IMG/VR virus record: IMGVR_UViG_3300025941_000096
Coordinates: 1 to 23,430 of that record
Reading direction: 5' to 3' (one strand)
DNA from: a virus
Length of the DNA: 23,430 nt
The notes below the pieces were generated by a model. That model saw nothing but the letters and a program-made list of their open reading frames with translations. It had not been told where the DNA came from and ran no database searches. Made by a program: the position numbers and the translations under genes. Numbering within the stretch: the stretch's first letter is position 1; the number at the start of each line of letters is the position of its first letter. Shown piece by piece: positions 22,336 to 23,430 of this stretch.

Positions 22336-23430
22336 CTACTGGATCATCACCGAGGCGAGGTTGATCCGCTGAACCGATTGCCCGTCCATGTACCAGAACG
22401 TGCATGGCGGTGAGCCGCGCGCGGCACGCACCTGCGGCAAGGCATCGCGCACCTGGAAATACCAGCCGCGCTGACCGAGGATATCGTCGATCCTCACGCC
22501 GGCGTCGGCATTCACCGAGGCCGCCTGCTGCATCGAGAGCGTCACCCCGGCCCGCACCGCGCCAAAGTCCACGGCCTGATTGATCACGTCCTGGCAGGCC
22601 GCCTTGATCTGCCCATAGCCTTGCATGTTGTAGGGGATCGACTTGCGGCTGGTCAGCAGCACCATAAGCGCGAGCTGGAACTGATTGTTCATCCAGACCT
22701 GATCGATGTAGGAGTCGATCCAGGCGAACGGGCCACCGATCGAGCCGGAGTAGGCGAAGGTGAAGCGGTCGTTCGCGGTAGACCACACCCCGTAGTAGTT
22801 GTAGCCGTTGCCCTCCAACGTCGAGGCGATCGTCGCGTTGGTGATGTCTGCGACCAAGCCGGTCTGCGAGCGGAAGGCGAGCGTCGTGCGGCCGTTCAGC
22901 TCGGTGAAGTCGATGCTGGCGATCGCGCCCATGAAGAACGAGGCGAGCGCCGCGCCCTGCGTCGGCGAGTAGAGCGCGACCGTGCCCGACAGGTTTGCCG
23001 CCTCGATCAACTGACCAAGGCAGGTCGAATTGTTCTGCTGCGTCGCGCCGATATCGGTATCCCAGGCGACATAGACGTAGCGGTTGCCCTGGCCGTTGCA
23101 CCATTGCGCCAGCGCCAGCTTCTGCGCATTGCCGCTGCCACCATCGGGATCGAAGGCGGTCGCGAACGACACCCAGTCCTGCGTCGTCGCCACCACGTTC
23201 GACATCACCCCGAGCGCGGTCGCCGGGATCGCGCCCTGGCTCAGTTGTGCGCCGCTCGCCTGGGTCAGATGGAATACGTTGGCGATCGTGCCGGTCGCAT
23301 AGTCGATCGAGGAATTGGCCCCGGTGGTCGAAGAGGTGACGACGAAGCTCGCGGTGATCGCGTCATAGGTCACCGTCGGCGTGCTGGTGCTGAGCGAGGT
23401 CGAGGCGATCGTTTGGCTGTTGAGGATGTA
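22336..23430 (-). CDS. DUF3383-type tail sheath protein, N-terminus beyond window
   Basis: The frame stays open from the right edge to TAG at 22336, giving 364 visible residues. Full-length relatives are roughly 480-500, so about a quarter is missing. The GTG at 23373 is internal and not a true start. Visible features match the DUF3383 contractile sheath family: YATGTIANVFHLTQASGAQL, NVVATTQDWVSFATAFDPDG, NRYVYVAWDTDIGATQQN, IASIDFTELNGRTTLAFRSQ, GYNYYGVWSTANDRFTFAYS, WIDSYIDQVWMNNQFQLALM and MQGYGQIKAACQDVINQAVD. It surrounds the tube and contracts on infection. The next gene is the tube. Confidence 0.85.
   Translation of the reverse strand, partial: YILNSQTIASTSLSTSTPTVTYDAITASFVVTSSTTGANSSIDYATGTIANVFHLTQASGAQLSQGAIPATALGVMSNVVATTQDWVSFATAFDPDGGSGNAQKLALAQWCNGQGNRYVYVAWDTDIGATQQNNSTCLGQLIEAANLSGTVALYSPTQGAALASFFMGAIASIDFTELNGRTTLAFRSQTGLVADITNATIASTLEGNGYNYYGVWSTANDRFTFAYSGSIGGPFAWIDSYIDQVWMNNQFQLALMVLLTSRKSIPYNMQGYGQIKAACQDVINQAVDFGAVRAGVTLSMQQAASVNADAGVRIDDILGQRGWYFQVRDALPQVRAARGSPPCTFWYMDGQSVQRINLASVMIQ

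Overview
The window is a single-direction stretch of a high-GC (about two thirds G+C by eye) contractile-tail phage or prophage. It holds the tail, baseplate and receptor-binding genes, all read from the minus strand (right to left). I see no host gene, integrase, tRNA, lysis or capsid gene, so free phage and prophage cannot be separated here. The family mix (DUF3383-type sheath, Pam3-type baseplate plug, Gp138-type spike, DUF2612) and the tail-fibre anchor domains resemble phages of alphaproteobacteria. The host assignment is inference only.

Right part, 23430 to 14321, is the tail machine in assembly order: sheath (N-terminus beyond the window), tube with a very strong ribosome binding site, tail assembly chaperone with a -1 programmed frameshift (GGGTTTT plus a GC hairpin 7 nt downstream), tape measure with a built-in lysozyme-like domain, Dit-like baseplate protein with a Gly/Pro/Ser-rich tail, baseplate plug, hub (gpD-like), spike (gpV/Gp138-like, TTG start), baseplate J-like wedge carrying a small beta insertion, and a DUF2612 wedge protein. 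Most junctions are ATGA overlaps or gaps of a few bases, as expected for one translationally coupled operon.

Middle part, 14319 to 10423, is a fibre and modification cassette: a tail fibre, a DUF4376-like fibre chaperone, a gp25-like wedge protein (unusually placed after the fibre genes), a class I methyltransferase, a GT9-type glycosyltransferase and a small virion-type protein.

Left part, 10416 to 1, is the receptor-binding arsenal. Two tandem paralogous beta-helix tailspikes share an anchor domain and the C-terminal GPGPVSG; the second has gained an extra domain. They are followed by a giant open frame from 7155 to the left edge, at least 2,385 codons without a stop. It is built from about 70 copies of a roughly 20-residue LAGxGTL repeat interrupted by four copies of a ~250-residue module with the hallmarks of phage carbohydrate-binding modules. 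Because it has no stop inside the window, a caller that needs both start and stop misses it, and only antisense shadow frames appear there. This protein is the most unusual object in the window. No intergenic stretch exceeds about 15 bases, and I see no convincing promoter or terminator.
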